Positions 18,072-25,610 of a stretch of 33,463 nucleotides of DNA are shown here, piece by piece; the stretch's first letter is position 1; every line of letters begins with the position of its first letter. The stretch lies in NCBI GenBank assembly GCA_021647405.1, contig JAKIUU010000029.1:1-33463 (forward strand), written 5' to 3'. A model generated the notes under the pieces. The model saw nothing but the letters and a program-made list of their open reading frames with translations. It was not told the origin of the DNA and searched no databases. Made by a program: the position numbers and the translations under genes. The DNA is from Flavobacteriaceae bacterium. GTDB lineage: Bacteria > Bacteroidota > Bacteroidia > Flavobacteriales > Flavobacteriaceae.

Positions 18072-18235
18072 TGTACCTAAAGGCACAAGACTTTTACTTA
18101 ACCAAAGAGCTATCCATATTTTGTTTCGATGGACAAACAAATCATTTAAAGGCATCTGTTACAAAACCTAGTCCCGTTAGGGACGCAATATGACTAACAA
18201 TAACTTTGAAATACATCTTTGTGCCGTAGGTACAA
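18072..18235. repeat. REP-like composite inverted-repeat element
   Basis: TGTACCTAAAGGCACAAGA (18072-18090) and its inverted near copy at 18216-18234 (reverse complement TGTACCTACGGCACAAAGA) flank about 125 bp. Each arm is itself an imperfect hairpin with a GTA or TAAA loop. Between them is another tiny hairpin, GTCCC-GTTA-GGGAC (18171-18184). Inverted pairs of short palindromes are the layout of REP/BIME elements, which RAYT transposases of the IS200 type mobilise. No transposase is nearby. The 282-bp gap 18055-18336 holds no other gene. Confidence 0.5.
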
Positions 18236-18314
18236 CATATAATTTTGTGTACTATAGCGCATTTTTAACAAAACTTTTACCTGCCAATATGTCATATTTT
18301 TACACAATTGGTTG

Positions 18315-18322
18315 TATCTTTG
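18315..18322 (+). promoter_or_regulatory. Candidate miaB promoter -7 element
   Basis: TATCTTTG fits TAnnTTTG exactly and lies 14 bp before the miaB ATG. No TTG is found at the expected 17-23 bp upstream, so only the -7 half is supported. The hexanucleotide after it is AT-rich, as in other Bacteroidota starts. Confidence 0.35.
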
Positions 18323-18336
18323 CACAAATTTGAAAT

Positions 18337-19779
18337 ATGGCGACAGAAAATATTATCGACGAAAAAAAACAAGGTCAAGCCTTAGTTACCGATATAAAAA
18401 AAGACAACACCAAAAAACTTTTTATTGAAAGCTATGGGTGTCAAATGAACTTAAACGATAGCGAAATTGTAGCAGCAATCTTATCAGATGCTGGTTTTAA
18501 CACCACACCGCATCTTGAAGCGGCCGATTTGGTTTTGGTAAACACCTGCTCAATCCGCGAAAAAGCAGAACAAACTGTGCGTAAACGTTTAGAAAAATAC
18601 AATGCTGTAAAAAAAATAAACCCAAGAATGAAAGTAGGCGTTTTAGGCTGTATGGCAGAGCGCTTAAAAAGACAGTTTTTAGAAGAAGAAAAAATAGTCG
18701 ATTTGGTGGTGGGGCCAGATGCTTATCGCGATTTGCCCAATTTAATTGAAGAAGTAGAAGCTGGCAGAGAGGCTGTAAATGTTATTTTATCTAAAGAAGA
18801 AACTTATGCCGATGTGTCGCCTGTACGCTTAAATTCAAATGGTGTTTCTGCTTTTGTTTCCATTACCCGCGGTTGCGATAATATGTGTACTTTTTGTGTG
18901 GTGCCATTTACCAGAGGGCGTGAACGCAGTCGTGATCCGCAAAGTATCTTAAAAGAAATTCAAGAATTGGCAGATAAGAATTTTAAAGAAGTCACCCTAT
19001 TAGGTCAGAATGTAGACAGCTATTTATGGTATGGTGGGGGTCTAAAAAAAGATTTTAAAAAGGCGAGTGATATCGCCAAAGCCACTTCGGTAGGTTTTGA
19101 TAATTTGTTGGATTTATGTGCCATACAATTTCCAAAAATCAGATTCCGATTTTCAACATCAAACCCACAAGACATGCATACAGATGTTTTGCATATTATG
19201 GCAAAACACGACAATATCTGTAAGTACATCCATCTACCTGTTCAGACAGGAAGCACACGAATGCTTGGGCGTATGAACAGACAGCACACACGCGAAGAGT
19301 ATATTACATTAATTGACAACATCCGTAAAATATTGCCCGATTGTGCTATTTCGCAAGATATGATTGCTGGTTTTTGCGGTGAAACCGAAGAAGACCATCA
19401 AGAAACGCTTTCGCTGATGAACTATGTTAAATACGATTTCGGATTTATGTTTGCTTATTCCGAACGCCCAGGCACTTTGGCTGCTAAAAAAATGGCGGAT
19501 GATGTGCCTCAAGAAATTAAAAAACGCCGTTTAACCGAAATAATTCAGCTACAACAAAAACACGGTTTGTATCGTATGGAACAATTTTTAGGAAAAACCG
19601 TTGAAGTTTTAATTGAAGGAACTTCCAAAAAATCTGATTTACATTGGAAAGGCAGAAATTCACAAAACGCCGTGGTTATCTTTTCTAAAACAGGAGAAGA
19701 AGCCTTGGGCGATTTTGTACAAGTTAAAATAGAAACATGTACTTCGGCTACATTAATAGGCGAAAAAATAAAAAAATAA
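18337..19779 (+). CDS. miaB: tRNA-2-methylthio-N6-isopentenyladenosine synthase MiaB
   Basis: MiaB is a radical-SAM methylthiotransferase that adds a methylthio group to i6A37 of tRNAs reading UNN codons. The 480-residue protein has the N-terminal UPF0004 domain with the auxiliary-cluster cysteines 35 (ESYGCQMN), 71 (NTCSIREKAEQT) and 105 (GCMAERL). The radical-SAM CxxxCxxC is at 180, 184 and 187 (RGCDNMCTFCVVPFTRG, with the VPFTRGRERSR signature of MiaB rather than MtaB or RimO). A C-terminal TRAM domain follows (VEVLIEGTSKK to the end). An insert near residue 230 (WYGGGLKKDFKKASDIAKA) is typical of Bacteroidota. The stop is 4 bp before the sigma-54 activator, so they are one transcription unit. 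Confidence 0.96.
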   Translation: MATENIIDEKKQGQALVTDIKKDNTKKLFIESYGCQMNLNDSEIVAAILSDAGFNTTPHLEAADLVLVNTCSIREKAEQTVRKRLEKYNAVKKINPRMKVGVLGCMAERLKRQFLEEEKIVDLVVGPDAYRDLPNLIEEVEAGREAVNVILSKEETYADVSPVRLNSNGVSAFVSITRGCDNMCTFCVVPFTRGRERSRDPQSILKEIQELADKNFKEVTLLGQNVDSYLWYGGGLKKDFKKASDIAKATSVGFDNLLDLCAIQFPKIRFRFSTSNPQDMHTDVLHIMAKHDNICKYIHLPVQTGSTRMLGRMNRQHTREEYITLIDNIRKILPDCAISQDMIAGFCGETEEDHQETLSLMNYVKYDFGFMFAYSERPGTLAAKKMADDVPQEIKKRRLTEIIQLQQKHGLYRMEQFLGKTVEVLIEGTSKKSDLHWKGRNSQNAVVIFSKTGEEALGDFVQVKIETCTSATLIGEKIKK

Positions 19780-19783
19780 AATT

Positions 19784-21019
19784 ATGGAATCTTCATTACA
19801 AGCCATAAAACAGCGATTTGGAATTATAGGAAACGATAGGCATCTCAACCGTTCTATTGAAAAATCTTTACGTGTCGCTTCTACAAATATTTCGGTTTTG
19901 GTAACAGGCGAAAGTGGTGTGGGGAAAGAAAATATCCCTAAAATTATTCACCAACTATCACACAGAAAACACGCCAATTATATTGCTGTAAACTGTGGTG
20001 CCATACCAGAAGGAACGATTGACAGCGAGCTTTTTGGTCATGAAAAAGGGGCTTTTACTGGGGCAACACAAACCCGAAAAGGCTATTTTGAAGTAGCCGA
20101 TGGTGGCACAATTTTTTTAGATGAAATAGGCGAACTGCCTTTAACCACGCAAGTGAGGTTGTTGCGTGTTTTAGAAAATGGTGAATTTATAAAAGTGGGC
20201 TCTTCTAAAGTGCAACAGACAGATGTACGTATTGTGGCCGCTTCAAATATAGATATGATTAGTGCCATTCAAAATAATAAATTTAGAGAAGATTTATATT
20301 ATCGTTTAAGCACCATCGAAATACATTTACCACCTTTACGGGAGCGTAAATCTGATATTCATTTATTGTTTAGAAAATTTGCATCCGATTTTGCGCAAAA
20401 ATACCGCATGCCTACATTGCGCTTAGAAGATGATGCCGTTATTTTGTTAGAAAATTACAATTGGCCAGGTAACATAAGACAATTGCGTAATATTGCCGAA
20501 CAAATTTCTGTAATTGAAAAAAGCAGACATATCAATGCCGCGCTTTTAAAAGGCTATCTTCCCAGTCAAAATCAGAATTTACCCGCTATTATTGGCGAAA
20601 AGTTTAAAGGCAGTGAATTTGCCAACGAACGCGAAATTTTATATAAAATACTGTTCGATATGCGCAATGACATTACCGATCTAAAAAAACTGACTCTCGG
20701 TTTGCTCAAAGATGAAGGAAGTGCCGATAATATTAAAGAAAACCAACATCTTATCAAAAAACTGTACAGTGGTTTGGCGCCCCAGAAATCTGAAGCTGCA
20801 CCTGTTGAAATAATCCATACAAAAGAAACTGAAGGCTATACAGAAACCCATTTTAATCACACCGAAACCATTGAACCCACCCAATCACTTCAAGACAATG
20901 AAATTGAAATGATAAAAGAGGCCCTTAATCGCAATAGTGGCAAACGAAAGTTAGCCGCGCAAGAATTGGGTATTTCTGAACGCACACTTTATAGAAAAAT
21001 CAAACAATTTGATTTATAG
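19784..21019 (+). CDS. Sigma-54-dependent transcriptional activator (no sensor domain)
   Basis: A 411-residue bacterial enhancer-binding protein that remodels RNA polymerase-sigma-54 using ATP. The AAA+ domain begins almost at the N-terminus: Walker A GESGVGKE (42-49), the sigma-54 contact loop GAFTGA (89-94), Walker B TIFLDEIGE (109-117) and the YNWPGNIRQLRN segment. A Fis-type helix-turn-helix closes the protein (KRKLAAQELGISERTLYRKI). There is no receiver, GAF or PAS domain, so activity is probably controlled by level or by a partner protein; that is inference. It lies 4 bp after miaB and 68 bp before lptE, in what looks like an envelope and translation housekeeping cluster. Target promoters cannot be named. 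Confidence 0.93.
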   Translation: MESSLQAIKQRFGIIGNDRHLNRSIEKSLRVASTNISVLVTGESGVGKENIPKIIHQLSHRKHANYIAVNCGAIPEGTIDSELFGHEKGAFTGATQTRKGYFEVADGGTIFLDEIGELPLTTQVRLLRVLENGEFIKVGSSKVQQTDVRIVAASNIDMISAIQNNKFREDLYYRLSTIEIHLPPLRERKSDIHLLFRKFASDFAQKYRMPTLRLEDDAVILLENYNWPGNIRQLRNIAEQISVIEKSRHINAALLKGYLPSQNQNLPAIIGEKFKGSEFANEREILYKILFDMRNDITDLKKLTLGLLKDEGSADNIKENQHLIKKLYSGLAPQKSEAAPVEIIHTKETEGYTETHFNHTETIEPTQSLQDNEIEMIKEALNRNSGKRKLAAQELGISERTLYRKIKQFDL

Positions 21020-21087
21020 CTAAATCAATTCTGAATTCAGAATTATTAATATCTTTGAAACCCTAAAAGAAAAAGCTACAGAAAAAC

Positions 21088-21609
21088 ATGACTCAAAAAA
21101 TAAAGCCCTTTTTAAATGCAATAATTATTGTCGTTTTAATTTTAGCTACAACCCAAAGTTGCGGTGTGTATTCATTTACCGGCGGTAGTACTGGCGATGC
21201 CAAAACAATTCAGATTGACTATTTTCCAAACAATGCCCAATTGGTTGAACCCAGACTTAGCAATGAATTTACACTGGCTCTACAAGACCTCTTTTTAAGA
21301 CAAACCAATTTAAACTTAATAAAATCTAATGGCGATTTACAGTTTGAAGGCGAAATTACCCAATACCGCATAGAGCCCATGACGGCAACAGCACAACAAA
21401 CCGCGGCACAAAACAGATTGACTATAAGTGTAAGAGTCCGCTTTTTTAATAAATTAAAAGAGGCAGATAATTTTGAGCAAACTTTTAGCTTTTATTACGA
21501 TTTTGATGCCAATGCCCAACTTACAGGAAGTGTTGTAGATGAAGCTTTTAAAGTGATTTTTGAGCGCATCACTCAAGATATTTTTAATGCTTCTATAGCC
21601 AAGTGGTAA
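21088..21609 (+). CDS. lptE: LptE-like LPS-assembly lipoprotein
   Basis: LptE plugs the LptD barrel that inserts lipopolysaccharide into the outer membrane. The 173-residue product has a hydrophobic signal and a lipobox (TTQSC, Cys25), followed by GVYSFTGGS, a typical start of mature LptE-family proteins in Bacteroidota. The pattern of two helices and a sheet is plausible: LSNEFTLALQDLFLRQTNLNLI, then the DLQFEGEITQYRIEPM strand, then the RLTISVRVRFFNKLKE strand. LptE proteins diverge strongly, so the call rests on the lipobox, size, these patterns and the context upstream of secG. It is 4 bp upstream of the next gene. Confidence 0.8.
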   Translation: MTQKIKPFLNAIIIVVLILATTQSCGVYSFTGGSTGDAKTIQIDYFPNNAQLVEPRLSNEFTLALQDLFLRQTNLNLIKSNGDLQFEGEITQYRIEPMTATAQQTAAQNRLTISVRVRFFNKLKEADNFEQTFSFYYDFDANAQLTGSVVDEAFKVIFERITQDIFNASIAKW

Positions 21610-21613
21610 TAAT

Positions 21614-22342
21614 ATGACACGTACAGAATTCAACCACATATTAACCAATCCAATTCAAATAGATACAATTTTTACAAATAAAATTGAAGCCGTTTTAGAA
21701 GCTTATCCCTTTTTTCAGATAGGCCATGTTCTTCATCTAAAAGGACTTCAAAACCAAGACAGTTTCAAGTTTAACACAAGTCTAAAAAAGGCAGCTGCTT
21801 ACAGTACAGACAGAACTGTTTTATTTGATTTTATTGCTGATAAAAAAGCGTTTGAGCACAATGTAAAAAACACTAAAAACGGCCTTGAAAACATTGTTAA
21901 ACTTCATAAAAATATAGGTACTTCTAACGACAGTGCTTTAAAAAGAGCCCAAGAATCTCTCAAAATAGGGCGCCCTATTGCCTTTTCTACAAACGAAACA
22001 CATTCATTTAATGAGTGGCTAAAGCTTGAAAGTTTTAGCCCGATTAAAAGAAAACCCACTTCTGGAAATTTAGAATTAATAGAGAAATTTATTAAATCGA
22101 GTCCAAAAATAAAACCGTTAAAAAAAGACTTAGACACCCTGTCTTTTACAAAGGACCATCAAGAGAATCTAGATATTATGACCGAAACATTGGCAAAGGT
22201 CTATTTAGAACAAAAAAGATATGAAAAAGCCATTAAAGCTTATAAGATATTAAGTTTGAAATATCCAGAAAAAAGTAGTTTCTTTGCAGACCGAATTAAA
22301 GCAATAAAATTTTTAAAAAAACATAATAAATCAACATCATGA
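21614..22342 (+). CDS. Hypothetical TPR-like protein between lptE and secG
   Basis: A 242-residue protein with no signal peptide or membrane helix, so probably cytoplasmic. One clear TPR is visible near the C-terminus (LAKVYLEQKRYEKAIKAYK followed by ILSLKYPEKSSFFADRI). The N-terminal part has the helical segment EAYPFFQIGHVLHLKGL, resembling a degenerate helical repeat. The middle is low-complexity and Lys/Ser-rich and probably flexible. It starts 4 bp after lptE, and its stop overlaps the secG ATG by 4 bp, implying translational coupling. I do not recognise a named function; a helper of envelope protein biogenesis would fit the neighbours, as inference only. Confidence 0.75.
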   Translation: MTRTEFNHILTNPIQIDTIFTNKIEAVLEAYPFFQIGHVLHLKGLQNQDSFKFNTSLKKAAAYSTDRTVLFDFIADKKAFEHNVKNTKNGLENIVKLHKNIGTSNDSALKRAQESLKIGRPIAFSTNETHSFNEWLKLESFSPIKRKPTSGNLELIEKFIKSSPKIKPLKKDLDTLSFTKDHQENLDIMTETLAKVYLEQKRYEKAIKAYKILSLKYPEKSSFFADRIKAIKFLKKHNKSTS

Positions 22343-22701
22343 CTTATACAATATTCTTAGTATTAATCATAATTGTAGCAGCTTTGCTCGTTTTATTAAT
22401 AATGGTTCAAAACCCAAAAGGTGGCGGATTATCTTCTTCTTTTGGAGGGGGAGGCACTCAGGCAATGGGAGGTGTTCAAAACACAACTAACTTTTTAGAT
22501 AAAAGCACATGGTATTTGGCTTTTATTCTTTTAGCACTTATTCTTTTGTCTAATTTCGCTATCAATTTTGGTGGCCCTCAGCAAAATTCTCAAGTAGAAC
22601 AAAAACTTGAAAACAGAGAAATCCCTGTTGAAGATCAGAAACTAGCAGCCCCTATTACAACACCTGTTAAAACTGACAACAAAAAAGAAACAGGCAACTA
22701 A
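22339..22701 (+). CDS. secG: Preprotein translocase subunit SecG
   Basis: SecG is the small membrane partner of SecYE that assists protein translocation by the Sec pathway. The 120-residue product has helix 1 (about 3-23), the family signature LIMVQNPKGGGLSSSFGGGG (20-39), the NTTNFLDKSTWYLAF segment, and helix 2 (about 58-76). The C-terminal tail (77-120) is hydrophilic and longer than in the E. coli protein, usual for Bacteroidota. It overlaps the preceding gene by 4 bp and is followed by a strong terminator. Confidence 0.95.
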   Translation: MTYTIFLVLIIIVAALLVLLIMVQNPKGGGLSSSFGGGGTQAMGGVQNTTNFLDKSTWYLAFILLALILLSNFAINFGGPQQNSQVEQKLENREIPVEDQKLAAPITTPVKTDNKKETGN

Positions 22702-22725
22702 TAAATAACTGTTTTAACCTCATAA

Positions 22726-22762
22726 AATGCCAACGTAAAATGACACGTTGGCATTTTTTTTA
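22726..22762 (+). terminator. Rho-independent terminator after secG
   Basis: AATGCCAACGT (22726-22736) and ACGTTGGCATT (22745-22755) pair perfectly over 11 bp around an 8-base loop and are followed by a run of T. It ends the miaB to secG transcript and separates it from groS-groL. Confidence 0.92.
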
Positions 22763-22767
22763 CCTTA

Positions 22768-22794
22768 TTGACAGTAATTGCGCTTTGGCATAAT
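22768..22794 (+). promoter_or_regulatory. Candidate groS-groL promoter
   Basis: TTGACA (22768-22773) and CATAAT (22789-22794) are spaced by 15 bp. This looks more like a classical -35/-10 pair than TTG-N-TAnnTTTG. It sits just after the secG terminator and 46 bp before groS. No CIRCE operator (TTAGCACTC with an inverted GAGTGCTAA) is present, so HrcA control is not indicated. Confidence 0.35.
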
Positions 22795-22840
22795 TTCTGA
22801 CAAACCTAGATTGAAAATTAACTTAAAATATCTAAATAAA

Positions 22841-23119
22841 ATGAGTAAATTAAACATCAAACCATTAGCAGATCGGGTTTTAATTGAACCCCAAGCTGCA
22901 GAAACTACAACTGCTTCTGGTATTATTATACCTGATTCAGCAAAAGAAAAACCACAGAAAGGAACTGTTGTTGCTGTAGGAAATGGCACTAAAGACGAAC
23001 CCTTAACCGTTAAAAAGGGGGATACTGTACTCTACGGAAAATATGCTGGAACCGAATTAAAACTAGAAGGAAACGACTATTTAATAATGCGCGAAAGCGA
23101 TATTCTCGCTATTGTTTAA
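22841..23119 (+). CDS. groS: Co-chaperonin GroES
   Basis: GroES is the heptameric lid of the GroEL chaperonin. The start chosen is the ATG at 22841, giving MSKLNIKPLADRVLIEPQ and 92 residues, the normal family length. A longer frame from 22778 would add 21 residues that do not fit the family and would overlap the promoter region. Typical motifs are PLADRVLIEP, a mobile-loop region (ETTTASGIIIPDSAKEKPQ), KKGDTVLYGKYAGTE and the C-terminal YLIMRESDILAIV. It is 44 bp upstream of groL, in one operon. Confidence 0.97.
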   Translation: MSKLNIKPLADRVLIEPQAAETTTASGIIIPDSAKEKPQKGTVVAVGNGTKDEPLTVKKGDTVLYGKYAGTELKLEGNDYLIMRESDILAIV

Positions 23120-23163
23120 TTAAACAATAATATTTAAAAACCTAAAAAATAAAACATATAATT

Positions 23164-24804
23164 ATGGCAAAAGATATTAAATTTGATATTGAAGCACGCG
23201 ATGGCCTCAAACGTGGCGTTGATGCTTTGGCAAATGCAGTAAAAGTAACCCTTGGTCCTAAAGGTAGAAATGTAGTTATTGGCAAAGCCTTTGGTGGCCC
23301 TCAAATTACAAAAGATGGTGTTACCGTTGCAAAAGAAATTGAGTTAGAAAATGAATTGGAAAACATGGGTGCTCAAATGGTAAAAGAAGTGGCTTCTAAA
23401 ACCAATGATTTGGCTGGCGATGGTACAACAACCGCTACCGTTTTAGCGCAAGCCATTGTAAAAGAAGGTTTGAAAAATGTAGCCGCTGGTGCCAATCCGA
23501 TGGATTTAAAACGCGGCATAGACAAAGCTGTTGTAGCTATTGTTGCCGATTTGCAAAAACAATCTCAAGAGGTTGGTACTAAATTTGACAAGATAAAACA
23601 AGTGGCTTCTATTTCGGCTAATAATGATGAGACCATTGGCGATTTAATTGCCGAAGCTTTTGCCAAAGTTGGCAAAGAAGGTGTAATTACCATAGAAGAA
23701 GCCAAAGGCATGGAAACTTATGTTGACACTGTTGAAGGCATGCAATTTGACCGCGGTTACTTATCACCATATTTTGTAACCGATTCTGAAAAAATGATTG
23801 CCGACTTAGAAAGTCCTTATATTTTATTGTACGACAAAAAAATATCTACAATGAAAGACCTGCTACCCGTTTTAGAACCCGTAGCTCAAACAGGAAAACC
23901 TTTGTTGATTATTGCCGAAGATCTAGATGGCGAAGCCTTGGCTACTTTAGTGGTAAACAAATTACGTGGTGCCCTTAAAATAGCGGCTGTAAAAGCCCCT
24001 GGCTTTGGCGACCGTCGTAAAGCCATGCTTGAAGATATCGCTATTTTAACTGGTGGTACCGTAATATCTGAAGAACGCGGTTTCACTTTAGAAAACACAA
24101 CTATTGAAATGTTGGGTACTGCCGAACGTGTGGCTATTGATAAAGACAATACAACAGTAGTTAATGGCGCTGGCGGTTCTAAAGAAATTAAAGCCAGAGT
24201 GGCTCAAATTAAAGCGCAAATAGAAACCACGACATCCGATTACGATAAAGAAAAATTACAAGAACGCTTGGCTAAATTAGCAGGTGGTGTTGCTGTTCTT
24301 TATGTTGGTGCGCCTAGTGAGGTTGAAATGAAAGAGAAAAAAGACCGTGTAGACGATGCTTTAAATGCGACAAGAGCTGCTATTGAAGAAGGTATTGTTG
24401 CTGGTGGTGGTGTGGCGCTATTAAGATCTGCCAACACACTTGCTTCTGTTGAAACAATAAACAATGATGAAGAAACAGGTGTGGGTATTTTGAGTCGTGC
24501 CATTGAAGAACCTTTACGTCAAATTGTTGAAAATGCAGGTTGCGAAGGTTCGGTTATTGTTTCAAAAGTAAGCGAAGGTAAAAAGGACTTTGGCTATAAC
24601 GCTAAAACCGATGAATATGTCAACATGTTTAAAGCAGGTATTATTGACCCTACTAAAGTAACGCGTATTGCCTTAGAAAATGCTGCATCTGTTGCTGGTA
24701 TGATTCTAACGACTGAGTGTGCTTTGATTGATATCAAAGAAGATGCCCCAGCGGGTGGCGGCATGCCTCCAATGGGCGGCGGTGGCATGCCCGGTATGAT
24801 GTAA
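23164..24804 (+). CDS. groL: Chaperonin GroEL
   Basis: GroEL is the 60-kDa ATP-dependent folding chamber. The 546-residue product is full length: KVTLGPKGRNVVIGKAFGGP near the start, the ATP-binding GDGTTTATVLA around residue 85, AEDLDGEALATLVVNKLRG in the apical domain, GGVAVLYVGA, and a Gly/Met-rich tail (GGGMPPMGGGGMPGMM) that lies in the cavity. No key residue appears changed. It follows groS by 44 bp. Confidence 0.98.
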   Translation: MAKDIKFDIEARDGLKRGVDALANAVKVTLGPKGRNVVIGKAFGGPQITKDGVTVAKEIELENELENMGAQMVKEVASKTNDLAGDGTTTATVLAQAIVKEGLKNVAAGANPMDLKRGIDKAVVAIVADLQKQSQEVGTKFDKIKQVASISANNDETIGDLIAEAFAKVGKEGVITIEEAKGMETYVDTVEGMQFDRGYLSPYFVTDSEKMIADLESPYILLYDKKISTMKDLLPVLEPVAQTGKPLLIIAEDLDGEALATLVVNKLRGALKIAAVKAPGFGDRRKAMLEDIAILTGGTVISEERGFTLENTTIEMLGTAERVAIDKDNTTVVNGAGGSKEIKARVAQIKAQIETTTSDYDKEKLQERLAKLAGGVAVLYVGAPSEVEMKEKKDRVDDALNATRAAIEEGIVAGGGVALLRSANTLASVETINNDEETGVGILSRAIEEPLRQIVENAGCEGSVIVSKVSEGKKDFGYNAKTDEYVNMFKAGIIDPTKVTRIALENAASVAGMILTTECALIDIKEDAPAGGGMPPMGGGGMPGMM

Positions 24805-24816
24805 TAATTCTTGGTC

Positions 24817-24865
24817 GCCCTGAGCACCAGCCCGACAGAGACATTCTGGCGGGGGAGTAAAGGGC
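24817..24865. repeat. REP-like nested hairpin after groL
   Basis: GCCCT (24817-24821) pairs with AGGGC (24861-24865). Inside is an imperfect palindrome, CCCG-A-CAGA (24831-24839) against TCTG-G-CGGG (24845-24853). This GC-rich block is unlike the surrounding AT-rich DNA. Its CCTGAGC...AAGGG frame resembles dispersed palindromic repeats common in Bacteroidota. It lies 12 bp after the groL stop. Confidence 0.45.
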
Positions 24866-24883
24866 ACTTAAAAGAATAATAGA

Positions 24884-24924
24884 GCTAAAAATCCGCTAAG
24901 AAAATTTCTTAGCGGATTTTTAGC
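24884..24924. terminator. Bidirectional terminator, groL and the convergent lipoprotein gene
   Basis: Two 20-bp arms (24884-24903 and 24905-24924) are perfectly complementary around one central base. A runs on one side and T runs on the other make it usable in both directions. Its right half contains the stop and last four codons of the gene on the opposite strand. Confidence 0.9.
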
Positions 24925-25604
24925 TTATCAATACCATGAATAAATGGATATACCTCTTGTAGGGGGGTCAATTTTACGCCTTCCTTATCAATAGCCGTAA
25001 TTTGATAAACATTTCTTAACAAGGTTTCTTCAAGTGTGAAGAACAGAAAAAAGTTTTTATTTATTTCTTTTATATACCAATAACCACTTGAATTGGTATG
25101 CCTTACAGTTTCTTTCCAAATATTCTCTAATACTCTAATTCTTTTTTGTTTGTCAAAACGGTAAAACTTATCTGAAAAATTTAGCTCGAGTGAATCCATT
25201 GTATTTTGGAAATCTTTTTTAATCAAATAATCAATAATTTGGTTATAGTTTAATTCTAACTTATGATTTAAGTTTAGACGATGAAAAACTGTAAGTGTAT
25301 CGTCTCCTATTACAATTTTATTTAATGTCTTTTTAGTTATGTTAAATTTCCTTTTTGAAGTATCGGCTACTTTTTCAATTGTCATTTTTTCAAAGTTAAT
25401 ATTTAACTTAACAAGGGTATCAGACTCTGCATTTGTAGCAACTGACTTATCAAAATCTATTACAAAACCATCTACACCTCTAAGAATAGGATTAGAATAA
25501 CTATCAAGCCTATCATCATAAGACATCCAAACACCGTGAACTTTTTGATTGTTACAAGAAGTAAAAAAGACAAGAAGGATTAAGATTATAAAAGAATTTC
25601 TCAA
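24909..25604 (-). CDS. Hypothetical lipoprotein
   Basis: A 231-residue protein with a lipoprotein signal (hydrophobic 5-14, lipobox FTSC, Cys17). I do not recognise the mature domain. The segment just after the lipobox, KVHGVWMSYDDR, resembles the opening strand of lipocalin-like lipoproteins that begin G-x-W, and the alternating hydrophobic pattern fits beta strands, but this is weak. The C-terminal part has SSGYWYIKEINKNFFLFFTL. It starts 6 bp after the DUF3347 gene stop, so they are probably one operon. Its stop lies inside the groL terminator hairpin. Confidence 0.7.
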   Translation of the reverse strand: MRNSFIILILLVFFTSCNNQKVHGVWMSYDDRLDSYSNPILRGVDGFVIDFDKSVATNAESDTLVKLNINFEKMTIEKVADTSKRKFNITKKTLNKIVIGDDTLTVFHRLNLNHKLELNYNQIIDYLIKKDFQNTMDSLELNFSDKFYRFDKQKRIRVLENIWKETVRHTNSSGYWYIKEINKNFFLFFTLEETLLRNVYQITAIDKEGVKLTPLQEVYPFIHGIDKLKIR

Positions 25605-25610
25605 TTTTTA

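Noticed and set aside
22778..22840. Longer N-terminus of GroES
   Set aside because: The 21 extra residues do not fit the family, and the ATG at 22841 gives the usual GroES start and length.
22702..22840. CIRCE operator for HrcA in front of groS
   Set aside because: No TTAGCACTC/GAGTGCTAA pair is present in the interval.
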